From positions 3,880,227 through 3,944,226 of the forward strand of contig NZ_JAUSVL010000001.1 in assembly GCF_030814695.1 (NCBI RefSeq): a stretch of DNA of 64,000 nucleotides. Reading direction: 5' to 3'. The notes under the pieces were generated by a model. The model did no database searches and was not told where the DNA came from. It was given only the letters and a program-made list of their open reading frames with translations. The translations under genes were made by a program, and so were the position numbers. Source of the DNA: Oligosphaera ethanolica (GTDB lineage: Bacteria; Verrucomicrobiota; Lentisphaeria; Oligosphaerales; Oligosphaeraceae). Below are positions 8,455 through 16,955 of the stretch, one piece after another. Within the stretch, counting starts at the first letter, position 1, and every line of letters begins with the position of its first letter.

Positions 8455-10661
8455 TTACATCTTGCTCAGTAGGCTGATTTTGAGTTCGGCGTCATCGTTT
8501 CGGGTGAGTCTGACGATCCACGAGACACGGATGGGTAGGCCGCCCTTTGTTGAAGACGAGACGATGACGGTGACCCGTTCGTAAGTGCTGCCGTAGTCGA
8601 GGATTTCCCAGTTTTGGACGCTGAACAAGGTCTCACTCAACGATGGGTATAACCAGTAGTGGGAGGTTTCTCTGCCGATTCTCATATCGCCGAGCCAATT
8701 GTTGATGAGGTTGTCGACTTCCTTTTCGCGTTCGGTTTTGGACATGGCGGCGATTCGTGCGCGCTGTTCTTGCGCACGCTTCAGTCTTTCGAGAAGGGCG
8801 CGTTGTTTTTCCTGCAGCTGTCTGACCACGTACTTGGCGTTATTGAGGTTGTTGGCTAGTGGGCAGGAGGCGATGGCGTTTTCGAGGGTGGTGATGGCGT
8901 TCTGCGGCGGGGTGTCGTCGGAAACGCTGTTGAGGGCGATATTGACGACGTCGGTTTGTCGGGCGACTTCGCGGCCGGTAATGCCTTGGCGCGTTTTGGT
9001 GATAGTCGCAAGCGCGTCGTCGTAGCCCTGGGCCATTTTTTCCAGTTGGTCGAATTGGCTCATCAGTTCCTGGTATTCGGTGTAGGTCGTTGGGTAGTGT
9101 TTGGCGGTTTGGCGGACGAGATCGAGGATTTGTTTTTCGCCGGTGGCCCGGAGGAAGTCGGCGACGGCTTGGTGTCCGCGGCTGGAGGCGATGCTCAAGG
9201 CGGTTTGTTGCTCGTTGTTCATTGCCAGCAGATTGATACCCTTTTCCAGCAGAGTTTGTGCTAGGTAGAGGTTTCCGGCCCCTGCGGCCAGCATCAGCAG
9301 GTTATTGCCGGCATCGTCTTGGCCAGTGAATGGGCAGCCGGCGTCCAACAGATGCATAGCGCTTTCATGATTGCCATGGGTTAGGGCGCCATAGAGTGGC
9401 GAGGCGGTGAAGGTTGGGCTAGCCAGTTCGATGTGTTGTTTCAGGAGATAGTCAAGCATATCGACGCTACTTTGGGAGGCCGTCGCAGCATAAAACAGGA
9501 CATTGCGGCCATTGTGATCACGGCGGGGGCGATTGTTGTCGGTGAGTGATTGTGTTAAGCGCTGGATGTCTCCGGCCTGGGCGCAGAGCATGGGGATGGT
9601 CACTCCGGCTGCGTTGGCGTCGTCCAAGTTGATCGCAGAAGGGGGAAAGAGCGAAATCAGTTCACGGTTGCCACGTTGCATAGCGAGGAACACGGGCGTC
9701 TCGCCGGCCTGGTTACGTGCGTTTGGGCTTGCCCCCTGGGCGAGTAGATAGCGTGCAAGAATGCTGTTTTCAGCGGTGATTGCGATGGCGAGAGGCGTAT
9801 TGCCGTCCTGGTCCTTGATGTCGATGTCGCCTTTTCGTAACAGCAACTTGGCGCAGTTGTCGTGCTTATTGGCGATGGCCCGGAAAACCGCTTTTTGTTT
9901 ATGTGGCGGTTCATTCAGGCTTTGGGCGTGATTGACTAAAAGCTCAATGATGTCCTCGTAGCCGGCTTCAGCGGCGACGCCGACGCATGAGTCGGCATCG
10001 CCATCTCGGGCGTTGACATCGGCGTTCTTGCTGAGCAGGAACCTGGTCATATCGGCGTCATTGGCCTTGACGGCGTGGAATAGTGCGCTTTGGCCATGGC
10101 TATCAAGCTGGTCGATATTTGCGCCGGCCTTGAGGATGATATTGACCAGATCGTATTTCTGGCTGCGCACGGCATGAATCAGCAGCGTGAGGCCCTGGCT
10201 GTCTACGGCACTGGCATCTATTTTTCGCAGTATTTTGGCCAGACTGACGTCGTCGTTGTTGCTGATGTGATTGAGCGCTTCAGCGAAGAGGGCTTGCTGA
10301 ACCGCAGGTTGACTGTCGCCGGCAGGGGACGATGCCGGGCCGGATGCCAGGAACCCTATTGCCAGCAGAAGAATGATAACGCCCAGTGCACCAAGGCTAT
10401 AGGCGATGGGAAAGCGCTGTTTCTTACTCGTAGTTGCCGTCGCTGCTGTCGTTGTGGTTTCCGGTGGCTGCGGCTGACGGACAGCGAGACCGGCATTCAG
10501 GCCTGTTTGATGAATAGCGGCTTCGGGCGAGTGTTCGGGCGTAGACGGTGCGGGGGGTGACTGTGGCGCGGTGATGATGAATTTGTCGCCGCACTCCAGG
10601 CAGGCAAATTGCGTTCCCGCCTGGTTTTCCAGGAAGGTGTAGCTTTGGCCGCAGTTTGGGC
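8455..10661 (-). CDS. Zinc-ribbon, membrane-anchored ankyrin repeat protein, 5' end removed by an IS
   Basis: The minus-strand frame is open from the IS boundary at 10661 to the TAA at 8455, about 735 codons. It begins PNCGQSYTF...FACLECGDKF (half and full zinc-ribbon knuckles). A Pro/Thr-rich linker and one membrane segment follow (SLGALGVIILLLAIGFLA), then about ten ankyrin repeats (for example DQDGNTPLAIAITAENSILA), and a C-terminal coiled region near residue 560. There is no in-frame start on this side apart from internal GTG/ATG codons such as GTG at 10170. Across the IS, ATGCGCT at 13902-13908 would restore MRCPNCGQ. It is therefore either a pseudogene or expressed from an internal start. 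Partner and function are unknown. Confidence 0.75.
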
Positions 10662-10684
10662 GGGTGCAATTCCCAAAAGTGGGT
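10662..10684 (+). repeat. Left terminal inverted repeat of the ISKra4-like element
   Basis: It starts GGGTGCAATTCCC and ends AAAAGTGGGT, and is the exact complement of 13878-13900. Confidence 0.9.
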
Positions 10685-10743
10685 CATTGCGCGATGGGGC
10701 AAACATTACCCCCCCCCCCCCATTTTTTTTGCAAGTACTCGAC

Positions 10744-10771
10744 TTGCTTTTTTTTGTTGTCGTTGTATGGT
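10744..10771 (+). promoter_or_regulatory. Probable promoter of the ISKra4-like element
   Basis: TTGCTT (10744-10749) and TATGGT (10766-10771) are spaced 16 bp; TATGCT at 10771 is an alternative -10. AAGGAG lies 8 bases before the ATG at 10806. Upstream are homopolymers C13 (10709-10721) and T8 (10723-10730), whose length could vary and affect expression. Confidence 0.5.
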
Positions 10772-10805
10772 ATGCTAAACCGCATATATACAAGGAGTTA
10801 CGACG

Positions 10806-11327
10806 ATGGCGATGGAAAAGCAACGCGATTTGGCAAAGGAACTGGTGAAGCTGTGTGGTCTGGTGCGCGGATCGATTGTCCATGCGACGCGCAAGTGCGG
10901 GCGCGCGCAATGCGAATGCGCGAAAGGCAAGCAGCATCCGTTCTGCTACCTGTCGCGGTCTTCAGCTGGTTCGAAAAACAAGATCCAGTATGTGAAGCCG
11001 TCCGAGGAAAAAGCGTTTGAGCGTGCCGTGGCCATGTATGAGCGCGCATGGGCAATCATCGAGGAACTGACTGAACTCAACATCAAGGAGATCAAGGAAA
11101 ATGGGAATGACGGACGAAGAACTGAACGCCCTGGTGGAAAAAAAGCTTCTCGAACGCAAAGCCGAGATCGTCCAGGCGCTGAAAACATTCAACCGGAGTC
11201 CGTCGGCGAAGACCTTCAAGGAAGCGGAAAACACACCGGATCGCCTGTTGGGACAGGCGATGGACGACATCGTGGCGGAGGTGCTGCAAAAGACGGTGGG
11301 AGACGTCCGAATAGAAAGGCCCGCTAA
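10806..11327 (+). CDS. Accessory ORF of the ISKra4-like element
   Basis: It starts at an ATG with AAGGAG 8 bases upstream. The first 98 residues look like a real protein: KELVKLCGLVRGSIVHATRK, then a Cys cluster CGRAQCECAKGKQHPFC, then a helical segment ERAVAMYERAWAIIEELTEL. From about 11101 the frame overlaps the next ORF and its composition becomes Arg/Gly-rich and less convincing, so the functional part may end near there. Small Cys-rich ORFs accompany some IS families; whether this one helps transposition is unknown. Its frame is the same one the transposase re-enters after 11328. Confidence 0.6.
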   Translation: MAMEKQRDLAKELVKLCGLVRGSIVHATRKCGRAQCECAKGKQHPFCYLSRSSAGSKNKIQYVKPSEEKAFERAVAMYERAWAIIEELTELNIKEIKENGNDGRRTERPGGKKASRTQSRDRPGAENIQPESVGEDLQGSGKHTGSPVGTGDGRHRGGGAAKDGGRRPNRKAR

Positions 11328-12296
11328 AAAAAACTCCGGTACCACGGGCAAAGGCTGACCAGCATTCAGCTCAAGCATGGGAAGTATACCTCGATTACCG
11401 GGGCCTACTATCTGCCCGTAAAAGAGAAGCGTCGCGGGCGCAAGCGCGGCACGGGTAGACGCGGCGTGGCGGGCACAGGCAGGTTTCCCGCTTTGCTTTT
11501 GTTAGGCGTCCTTGCCGGCGCTTCGCCTGCTTTGTGCGAGGATGTCACGCTGGAAGGGCTGCGAGACTCCTACGAAGAGGCGTCCAATGCGTTGCGCTTA
11601 CGGGGCCGGGACATTTCGGCCAAGCGCGTCGGCACGATCAGCCGGGCTGTCGGTCATGCTTCCCTGAAAGCGAGGGAACGACGGCTCGCTTGTCTTCGTG
11701 TGAGCAACGAGGCCGATGGAAAAAGACTCGCGGTCGCCATGGACGGGGGGCGCGTCCTCATACGAACGAACAAGCGCGGGCGCAAGACCGCCAAGGGCTA
11801 TCATACCTATGTCGCCGACTGGCGTGAACCGAAGCTGTTCATCATCTACGAACTGGACGCCGGGGGCCGGAAAATGCGCAAGGGACTTGAACGCTGCGAC
11901 GGCACCATCGGCGGCCCGGAGGACATCACTCGGCTGCTGGTAGCGGAGCTCAGGGCGATGGGCGCGCAGAACGCGAAATCAATCACGTTCCTGGGCGACG
12001 GCGCAAAATGGATATGGAACAGGATTGACCAGATTATCGAAGAAGTCGGCATCGACAGAGCGCGCGTGTCAACCTGCCTTGACTACTACCACGCGGTCGA
12101 GCATCTTGCACGCGTCGCGGAGGCTAAGACGTTTGCAAGCCTGATCGAGAAGCGCGCGTGGCTCGACAACATGAAAAAACTGCTCAAGAAGGCTCCTCCC
12201 GCAGTGTTCCTGGCTGAACTGGCGAAATCACGGCGGCGTGGCAATGCGGTCATCAGGCGGGAATATGCGTATTTCAAGACCAACATGTCGGCTGAA
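11101..12296 (+). pseudogene. ISKra4-like transposase, N-terminal part, needs a -1 frameshift and is truncated by IS3
   Basis: The first frame runs 11101-11358 (MGMTDEELNALVEKKLLERK). At 11328-11334 it contains A AAA AAC, a classic slippery heptamer. A -1 slip joins it to the frame KKLRYHGQRLTSIQLKHG, which runs open into the transposase core: AMDGGRVLIR, ITFLGDGAKWIWNRID and DYYHAVEHL. These blocks resemble ISKra4-family transposases. The coding sequence breaks at GCTGAA (12296), where the IS3-type element enters, and resumes at 13657. The full protein cannot be made from this copy. Confidence 0.75.
11328..11334 (+). promoter_or_regulatory. Probable programmed -1 frameshift site
   Basis: A AAA AAC lies inside a run of eight A (11326-11333) followed by C. 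It is in the zero frame of the 11101 ORF, and the -1 frame has its previous stop (TAA) at 11325-11327, so the overlap is consistent with recoding. Confidence 0.65.
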
Positions 12297-12341
12297 GTGG
12301 ACCCCAAGTCAAGGACAAAAACGAACGAATTATCAGTGGGC

Positions 12342-13259
12342 TCATGGATTCACGCAGGCATTTGGCTGCGAAGCCGCAGGCCGCATCTCCGCAGGAGAGC
12401 GGCTGAGCAGCCCTAAATTGAAGTCCGCCCCGCAGGGGGCGGAAGTGTGCCATTCGTCCGGCGTCTGGTAGCCGAGGGCCTCGTGCAGGCGGCGTTGGTT
12501 GTAAAAGTCTATGTAGTTGGCCAAACTGGCTTTCATGCTGAAAACATCCTTGAACGAGTGCAGGTACAGCCACTCGTACTTGAGGCTGCGCCAGAACCGC
12601 TCAATGAAGATGTTGTCGAAGGCCCGCCCCCGGCCATCCATGCTGATGGCGACATCGCGCGCCTTCAGGGCGGCAATGAAGGCATCCGAGGTGAACTGAC
12701 TGCCCTGATCGGTGTTGAAGATATCCGGCTTCCCGTGCTCCCTGAAAGCATCCTCCAAAGCGGCCACGCAGAAGTCGGCATTCATTGTGTTCGAGCAACG
12801 GTAGGCGAGCACCTTGCGGCTGTACCAGTCGATGATGGCAACCATATACATGGTGCCGGGCGCGTGTGGGAGGTAGGTGATGTCAGTGCTCCAGACCTGG
12901 TTCGGACGCGTCACGACGAGGTTTTTGAGCAGGTAGGGGTAGACTTGGTGTTCCGGGTGGGGCTTGCTGGTCATGATTCCGGGAGCAATGCCCATGATGC
13001 CCATGATGCGCATCAGGCGCTGAACATGCTTGCGATTGACCACATAGCCTTCGCGCTGGAGCTGAGCCGTGATCCGTCTGCTGCCGTAAAAAGGCGTCTT
13101 CGTATAGATACGGTCAATCTCGAATACCAACGTCTCGTCCGCGGCGGAAAGCATGGTTGAGGCTTTGATGCGCTGCTCGTAAAAGCTGGAACGGGGTACG
13201 CCAAGCAACTCGCATTTGCGTGTCAGAGGCAGCTGCGGTTCGGACTGCTCCCCCTTCAT
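12342..13259 (-). CDS. IS3-family transposase OrfB (integrase catalytic domain)
   Basis: This is the catalytic subunit of IS3-type transposition. The 305-residue protein has an HTH_21-like N-terminus (YGSRRITAQLQREGYVV, residues 58-74). An rve-type DDE core follows: D in WSTDITYLPHA (about 123), D in FNTDQGSQFTS (about 184) and E in NIFIERFWRSLKYEW (about 220). A C-terminal block, YNQRRLHEALGYQTPDEW, completes it. Its ATG overlaps the orfA stop (ATGA), and its frame is open upstream through a slippery A9 tract, so the active product is probably OrfAB. It looks intact. Confidence 0.93.
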   Translation of the reverse strand: MKGEQSEPQLPLTRKCELLGVPRSSFYEQRIKASTMLSAADETLVFEIDRIYTKTPFYGSRRITAQLQREGYVVNRKHVQRLMRIMGIMGIAPGIMTSKPHPEHQVYPYLLKNLVVTRPNQVWSTDITYLPHAPGTMYMVAIIDWYSRKVLAYRCSNTMNADFCVAALEDAFREHGKPDIFNTDQGSQFTSDAFIAALKARDVAISMDGRGRAFDNIFIERFWRSLKYEWLYLHSFKDVFSMKASLANYIDFYNQRRLHEALGYQTPDEWHTSAPCGADFNLGLLSRSPAEMRPAASQPNACVNP

Positions 13260-13576
13260 AAGCTCACCTCGTTCTCGGACAGCCCCAACTGCATCGACTT
13301 TTTTTTTAACCAGGACAGTTCAACGCGAAGACGACCAACTTCCTCATAAACAGCGGCTTCGCTGATTTTGGACTCTTTGTCCAGGCGGCGGCGCTGAGCG
13401 TCACTGATGAAGGCGTCGGCTGAGGACGCGCGCAACTGCTCTTTCCATTGACTGATCTGGTTCACATGCACGCCAAAGGTACTGGCAAGCTCCACCAGCG
13501 TCTTGTCCTCTTTGAGGGCGGCAATAGCGACTTTGGCTTTGAATTCAGGCGTAAAACTGCGCTTCTTCTTGTTCAT
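13256..13576 (-). CDS. IS3-family OrfA (DNA-binding)
   Basis: The 106-residue protein has a helix-turn-helix of the HTH_Tnp_1 type (FTPEFKAKVAIAALKEDKTL, then FGVHVNQISQWK). A leucine-rich coiled coil follows (EEVGRLRVELSWLKKKS). Near its end the codons TTA AAA AAA AAG (about 13298-13309) form A AAA AAG. A -1 slip there leads directly into the orfB frame, as in other IS3 elements. GGAGG lies upstream of the ATG. Confidence 0.92.
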   Translation of the reverse strand: MNKKKRSFTPEFKAKVAIAALKEDKTLVELASTFGVHVNQISQWKEQLRASSADAFISDAQRRRLDKESKISEAAVYEEVGRLRVELSWLKKKSMQLGLSENEVSL

Positions 13577-13656
13577 CCGGGAGACCTCCTTGGGTTGGGC
13601 TGAGGATAATGTCTTTCACACTTATCGCCTTGTCCAATTTTCGGGGTCCACTATAG

Positions 13657-13872
13657 GCAATCGACTATGCCAAGCTCAGCAGAGAGAAGCAGCCGATTGG
13701 CTCAGGAGCGATTGAAAGCGCCGTGCGCAGAATCGTGAACCTGAGAATCAAAGGTGCGGGCATGTTCTGGAAGCAGGAGAACGCGGAAGCGGCACTCCAC
13801 CTGAGGTGTCAGCTTAAAACCAACAACTGGAGCATGTTCTACGCCGATTTACTCAATGGCCTGGCTGCATAG
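13657..13872 (+). pseudogene. C-terminal fragment of the ISKra4-like transposase
   Basis: The frame reads AIDYAKLSREKQPIGSGAIE, then RRIVNLRIKGAGMFWKQENA and a TAG stop at 13870. The PIGSG and G-GMFW blocks are the expected end of an ISKra4-type transposase, and the stop lies 5 bases before the right inverted repeat. It is separated from the N-terminal part only by the IS3-type element. Confidence 0.8.
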
Positions 13873-13877
13873 GCGTT

Positions 13878-13900
13878 ACCCACTTTTGGGAATTGCACCC
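13878..13900 (-). repeat. Right terminal inverted repeat of the ISKra4-like element
   Basis: It reads ACCCACTTTT...GCACCC on the plus strand and is the exact complement of 10662-10684. Confidence 0.9.
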
Positions 13901-13901
13901 A

Positions 13902-13923
13902 AGCGCATTGCGGTGTCAGGCAT
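13902..13923 (-). pseudogene. Displaced start of the zinc-ribbon ankyrin gene
   Basis: On the minus strand this reads ATGCCTGACACCGCAATGCGCT. The second ATG plus CGC T, joined to GCCCAAACTGCGG from 10661 downwards, gives Met-Arg-Cys-Pro-Asn-Cys-Gly, a classic zinc-ribbon beginning, in frame with the ankyrin protein. Confidence 0.6.
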
Positions 13924-14077
13924 GTCGCCCACAAAATGCCATGACTACTCAAGGCGAAAACGGGCAAGGAAACTGTTGATCGGTCGTCCCCCTCCCGGAG
14001 TGCGCCTTCGCACGGGCATAAAATGTCGTCGATTGCAGCGAAGTCAAACAAAAAGGTCATGACTAACCCGCGAAGCG

Positions 14078-15480
14078 GTAATCGGTCAGTAACCATCCCG
14101 GTGGGGAAAACACCGGGGACAATTTGCAGGTTACATGCTCCTTGGGTAGGCGGCGGCGTATGTAGTTCAGGCTTTAGCCTGCTCCCCATTCCCCGGTTAT
14201 CCGGTTATGTAACATAGGAGTGATTGATAATGTAGGCACGACACGCCTCGTTCTGGCATCGTTGGAAGCGACTAGCCTTGCCAATGTGGCGCCCTCCGGG
14301 CGCAATTCCAAGTTGCTGTCATACCCCGGGTTGCGGCGCCCTCCGGGCGCCTCACCCGGGGTTATGCATGGTACGGCCCTCCGGGCCGAACTTGGCCGAC
14401 CTGACGACGTGATTTGTCCGAGGTTATCCGGTCATGTAACATAGGAGTGATGGATAATAGCCGGTACTGCGGCCTTTTGTTTTCAGCGCCGAAGGTGCGC
14501 CCTAAGATAGCCCAGGGCAAGCGCCCGCAGGGCGCGTCGCCCTGGGTAAGGTGCCCCATCCCAAGAGAGCCCTGAAGGGGCGGCCTAAAAGACCTGCGAC
14601 GAAGGGTCACAGCGCAAAATTGCCGCAGCAATTAATGAGTTCCATTGCCTCTTTGGCTCCAGTCAGCTTCGCCGACTGAAGCCAAAGAGGCTGAGGAACA
14701 CGGACCAATATGGCGCGCTACCCAGGGCGGCGCGCGCCTTCGGCGCCGCTTGCCCTGGGCTATCTTTGGCCGCGCTTTCAGCGCTTCTGCCGCTTCGCGG
14801 CGGAAATGCACGACGAGAAAAGGCTGCTTGGTTGAAACAACAAGTGCCATGGATACCGTTAAATGCAGAGCATCGGTTTCATAGGAGTAACCATCCCGGT
14901 GGGGAAAACACCGGGGACAATTTGCAGGTTACATGCTCCTTGGGTAGGCGGCGGCGTATGTAGTTCAGGCTTTAGCCTGCTCCCCATTCCCCGGTTATCC
15001 GGTTATGTAACATAGGAGTGATTGATAATGTAGGCACGACACGCCTCGTTCTGGCATCGTTGGAAGCGACTAGCCTTGCCAATGTGGCGCCCTCCGGGCG
15101 CAATTCCAAGTTGCTGTCATACCCCGGGTTGCGGCGCCCTCCGGGCGCCTCACCCGGGGTTATGCATGGTACGGCCCTCCGGGCCGAACTTGGCCGACCT
15201 GACGACGTGATTTGTCCGAGGTTATCCGGTCATGTAACATAGGAGTGATTGATAATGTAGGCACGACACGCCTCGTTCTGGCATCGTTGGAAGCGACTAG
15301 CCTTGCCAATGTGGCGCCCTCCGGGCGCAATTCCAAGTTGCTGTCATACCCCGGGTTGCGGCGCCCTCCGGGCGCCTCACCCGGGGTTATGCATGGTACG
15401 GCCCTCCGGGCCGAACTTGGCCGACCTGACGACGTGATTTGTCCGAGGTTATCCGGTCATGTAACATAGGAGTGATGGAT
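14078..15480. repeat. Cluster of modular hairpin-rich repeats (modules P, B, A, P, B, B)
   Basis: The cluster opens with GTAATCGGTCAGT, the terminus seen on other elements here. Module P (AACCATCCCGGTGGGG, with a CCGGTG hairpin) runs to 14212, module B to 14439, module A to 14879, P again to 15010, B to 15237 and B to 15464. Each change of module is at CATAGGAGT (14213, 14440, 14880, 15011, 15238, 15465). Sequence 14085-14448 is repeated almost exactly at 14885-15246. Between 13924 and 14077 I see nothing recognisable, and there is no supported gene in this tract. Confidence 0.8.
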
Positions 15481-15499
15481 AATAGCCGGTACTGCGGCC

Positions 15500-15960
15500 T
15501 TTTGTTTTCAGCGCCGAAGGCGCGATCTAAGATAGCCCAGGGCAAGCGCCCGTAGGGCGCGCCGCCCTGGGTAGGGGCCCCGCCCGAAATGAGAGCCCTG
15601 AGAGGGCAACGTAAAATAACACTGCTGAAGACGCAAGGTACAAGACGGTGAAGACGTTACAATGGGTTCCATTGCCTCTTTGGCTCCAGTCAGCTTCGCC
15701 GACTGAAGCCAAAGAGGCCGAGGAACACGAGCAAAAATGGCGCCTTACCCAGGGCGACGCTCCGCCTTTGGCGTCGCTTGCCCTGGGCTGGTATGTTTCG
15801 CGCTTTCAGCGCTTCGGCCGCTTCGCGGCAATTTTCTTTTTTAGCCGACGGATTGGCCGGAGCGGCGTGACGTTTTGTGGGTGTGGGGCCCTGCGGGTAC
15901 CTCACCTTGGATTATACATGGTACGGCCAACCGGGCCGAATCTGGCGGGTCGGCTGTCGT
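15500..15960 (+). repeat. Family A repeat followed by diverged family B
   Basis: It starts TTTTGTTTTCAGCGCC like 14477 and 36000. It contains the covarying hairpin at 15674-15718. From 15662 it is nearly identical to 8005-8300. Confidence 0.85.
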
Positions 15961-15967
15961 TTATCGC

Positions 15968-16200
15968 GGACGGATCGGACGGATCGGACGGATCAGACGG
16001 ATCGGATTGATGATCGGTCTGATCGGTCTGATTTTCTGTCGTTTATCGCGGACGGATCGGACGGATCGGACGGATCAGACGGATCGTCTGTCTTTTGTCG
16101 CGGACGGATCGGACGGATCGGACGGATCGGACGGATCCGATTGACGATCGGTCTGATCGGTCTGATCGGGTGGATCGGGTGGATCGGGTGGATCAGGGGT
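15968..16200. repeat. 9-bp-period array, GGACGGATC / GGATCGGGT types
   Basis: Runs of GGACGGATC with short diverged spacers end in three GGATCGGGT units. The stop codon of tlyA (16193-16195) lies inside the last unit. Confidence 0.92.
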
Positions 16201-16933
16201 TTCTGAAGACGGCGAGGTACTCCTGGTTGCCTTTGGGGCCGATGACGGGCGAGGGGATGACGCCGATGGGCTGCCAGTGGCACTGGAGCTGGGCGCAGGC
16301 GACGACGCTTTGGATGGCGCGTTGGCGGACGGCGTCGTCGCGGACGACGCCGCCTTTGCCGATATCGCGCGGTTCGGCCTCGAACTGTGGTTTGACGAGG
16401 ACCATGATCCAGGCGGCGGGGGCGAGGAGGGGGACGCAGGCGGGGAGGATCTTGGTCAGCGAGATGAATGACACGTCGGCGACGAGGACGGCGATGGGGT
16501 CTGGGATGAGGTCGCGGTTGAGGTCGCGGGCGTTGGTCTGTTCGATGGATATGACGCGTGGGTCCTGACGGAGCTTTGCGTGAAGCTGGGCGGTACCGAC
16601 GTCGACGGCGTAGACCTTGTTGGCGCCATAGGTGAGGAGGACGTCGGTGAAGCCGCCGGTGGAGGCGCCGATGTCGAGGGCGACCTTGCCGGCGATGTCC
16701 GGGGTGAAAGCGGTGATAGCGGCGAGGAGCTTGCCGGCACCACGGCTGACGAAGCGTGGCTGGTCGTCGAGTGTGAATTGCGCGTCATCAGCGACCATTT
16801 GGCCGGGTTTGCGCAGGGGCTGGGCGCTGTCGGCGAAAGCGACGCGTTGGTCTTTGATGAGTTGCTGGGCGGCGCTGCGGCTCTCACAGAGGCCGCATTC
16901 GACGAGGCGTTGGTCGGCGCGGATTTTACTCAT
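16193..16933 (-). CDS. tlyA: TlyA-type rRNA 2'-O-methyltransferase
   Basis: TlyA-family enzymes methylate ribose in rRNA using SAM; some were first called haemolysin A. The 246-residue protein has an S4 RNA-binding domain (residues 4-62, RADQRLVECGLCESRSAAQQ). An FtsJ-like Rossmann domain follows, with the SAM motif LDIGASTGGFTDVLL near residues 86-100, YAVDVGTAQLH, and the motif LVKPQFEAEP near 184. Length and order match the family. The start at 16933 is preceded by a 14-bp pyrimidine/purine array rather than an obvious ribosome site. Its stop lies in the adjoining 9-bp array, so the array borders or trims the C-terminus (AVFRNP). Confidence 0.92.
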   Translation of the reverse strand: MSKIRADQRLVECGLCESRSAAQQLIKDQRVAFADSAQPLRKPGQMVADDAQFTLDDQPRFVSRGAGKLLAAITAFTPDIAGKVALDIGASTGGFTDVLLTYGANKVYAVDVGTAQLHAKLRQDPRVISIEQTNARDLNRDLIPDPIAVLVADVSFISLTKILPACVPLLAPAAWIMVLVKPQFEAEPRDIGKGGVVRDDAVRQRAIQSVVACAQLQCHWQPIGVIPSPVIGPKGNQEYLAVFRNP

Positions 16934-16955
16934 GGCGGGGTAGTGGGAGGGGGGA

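Larger units (their letters stand above)
12298..13650 (-). mobile_element. IS3-family insertion sequence inside the ISKra4-like transposase
   Basis: The ends share TGGACCCC (12298-12305, and the complement at 13643-13650). The next bases match imperfectly (AAGTCAAGGACAA versus GAAAATTGGACAA). It carries overlapping orfA and orfB on the minus strand. No target duplication is evident at the junctions with the interrupted transposase. Confidence 0.88.
10662..13901 (+). mobile_element. ISKra4-like insertion sequence, interrupted by an IS3-family element
   Basis: The ends carry a perfect 23-bp inverted repeat: GGGTGCAATTCCCAAAAGTG... at 10662-10684 and its complement at 13878-13900. Inside are an accessory ORF, a transposase split by a probable -1 frameshift and, within the transposase, a 1353-bp IS3-type element (12298-13650). 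Without that insert the element would be about 1.9 kb. No clear target duplication is visible; removing it joins AGCGCAT to GGGC and repairs the start of the ankyrin gene. Confidence 0.8.

Noticed and set aside
10662-13901. Target-site duplication of the ISKra4-like element
   Set aside because: Flanks GTTTGGGC and AGCGCATT share no direct repeat; removing the element with zero duplication restores a sensible start codon.
14220-15469. Repeated short ORFs starting MIDNVGTTRLVLAS
   Set aside because: They are translations of repeat module B and stop within it. The apparent conservation is DNA duplication.
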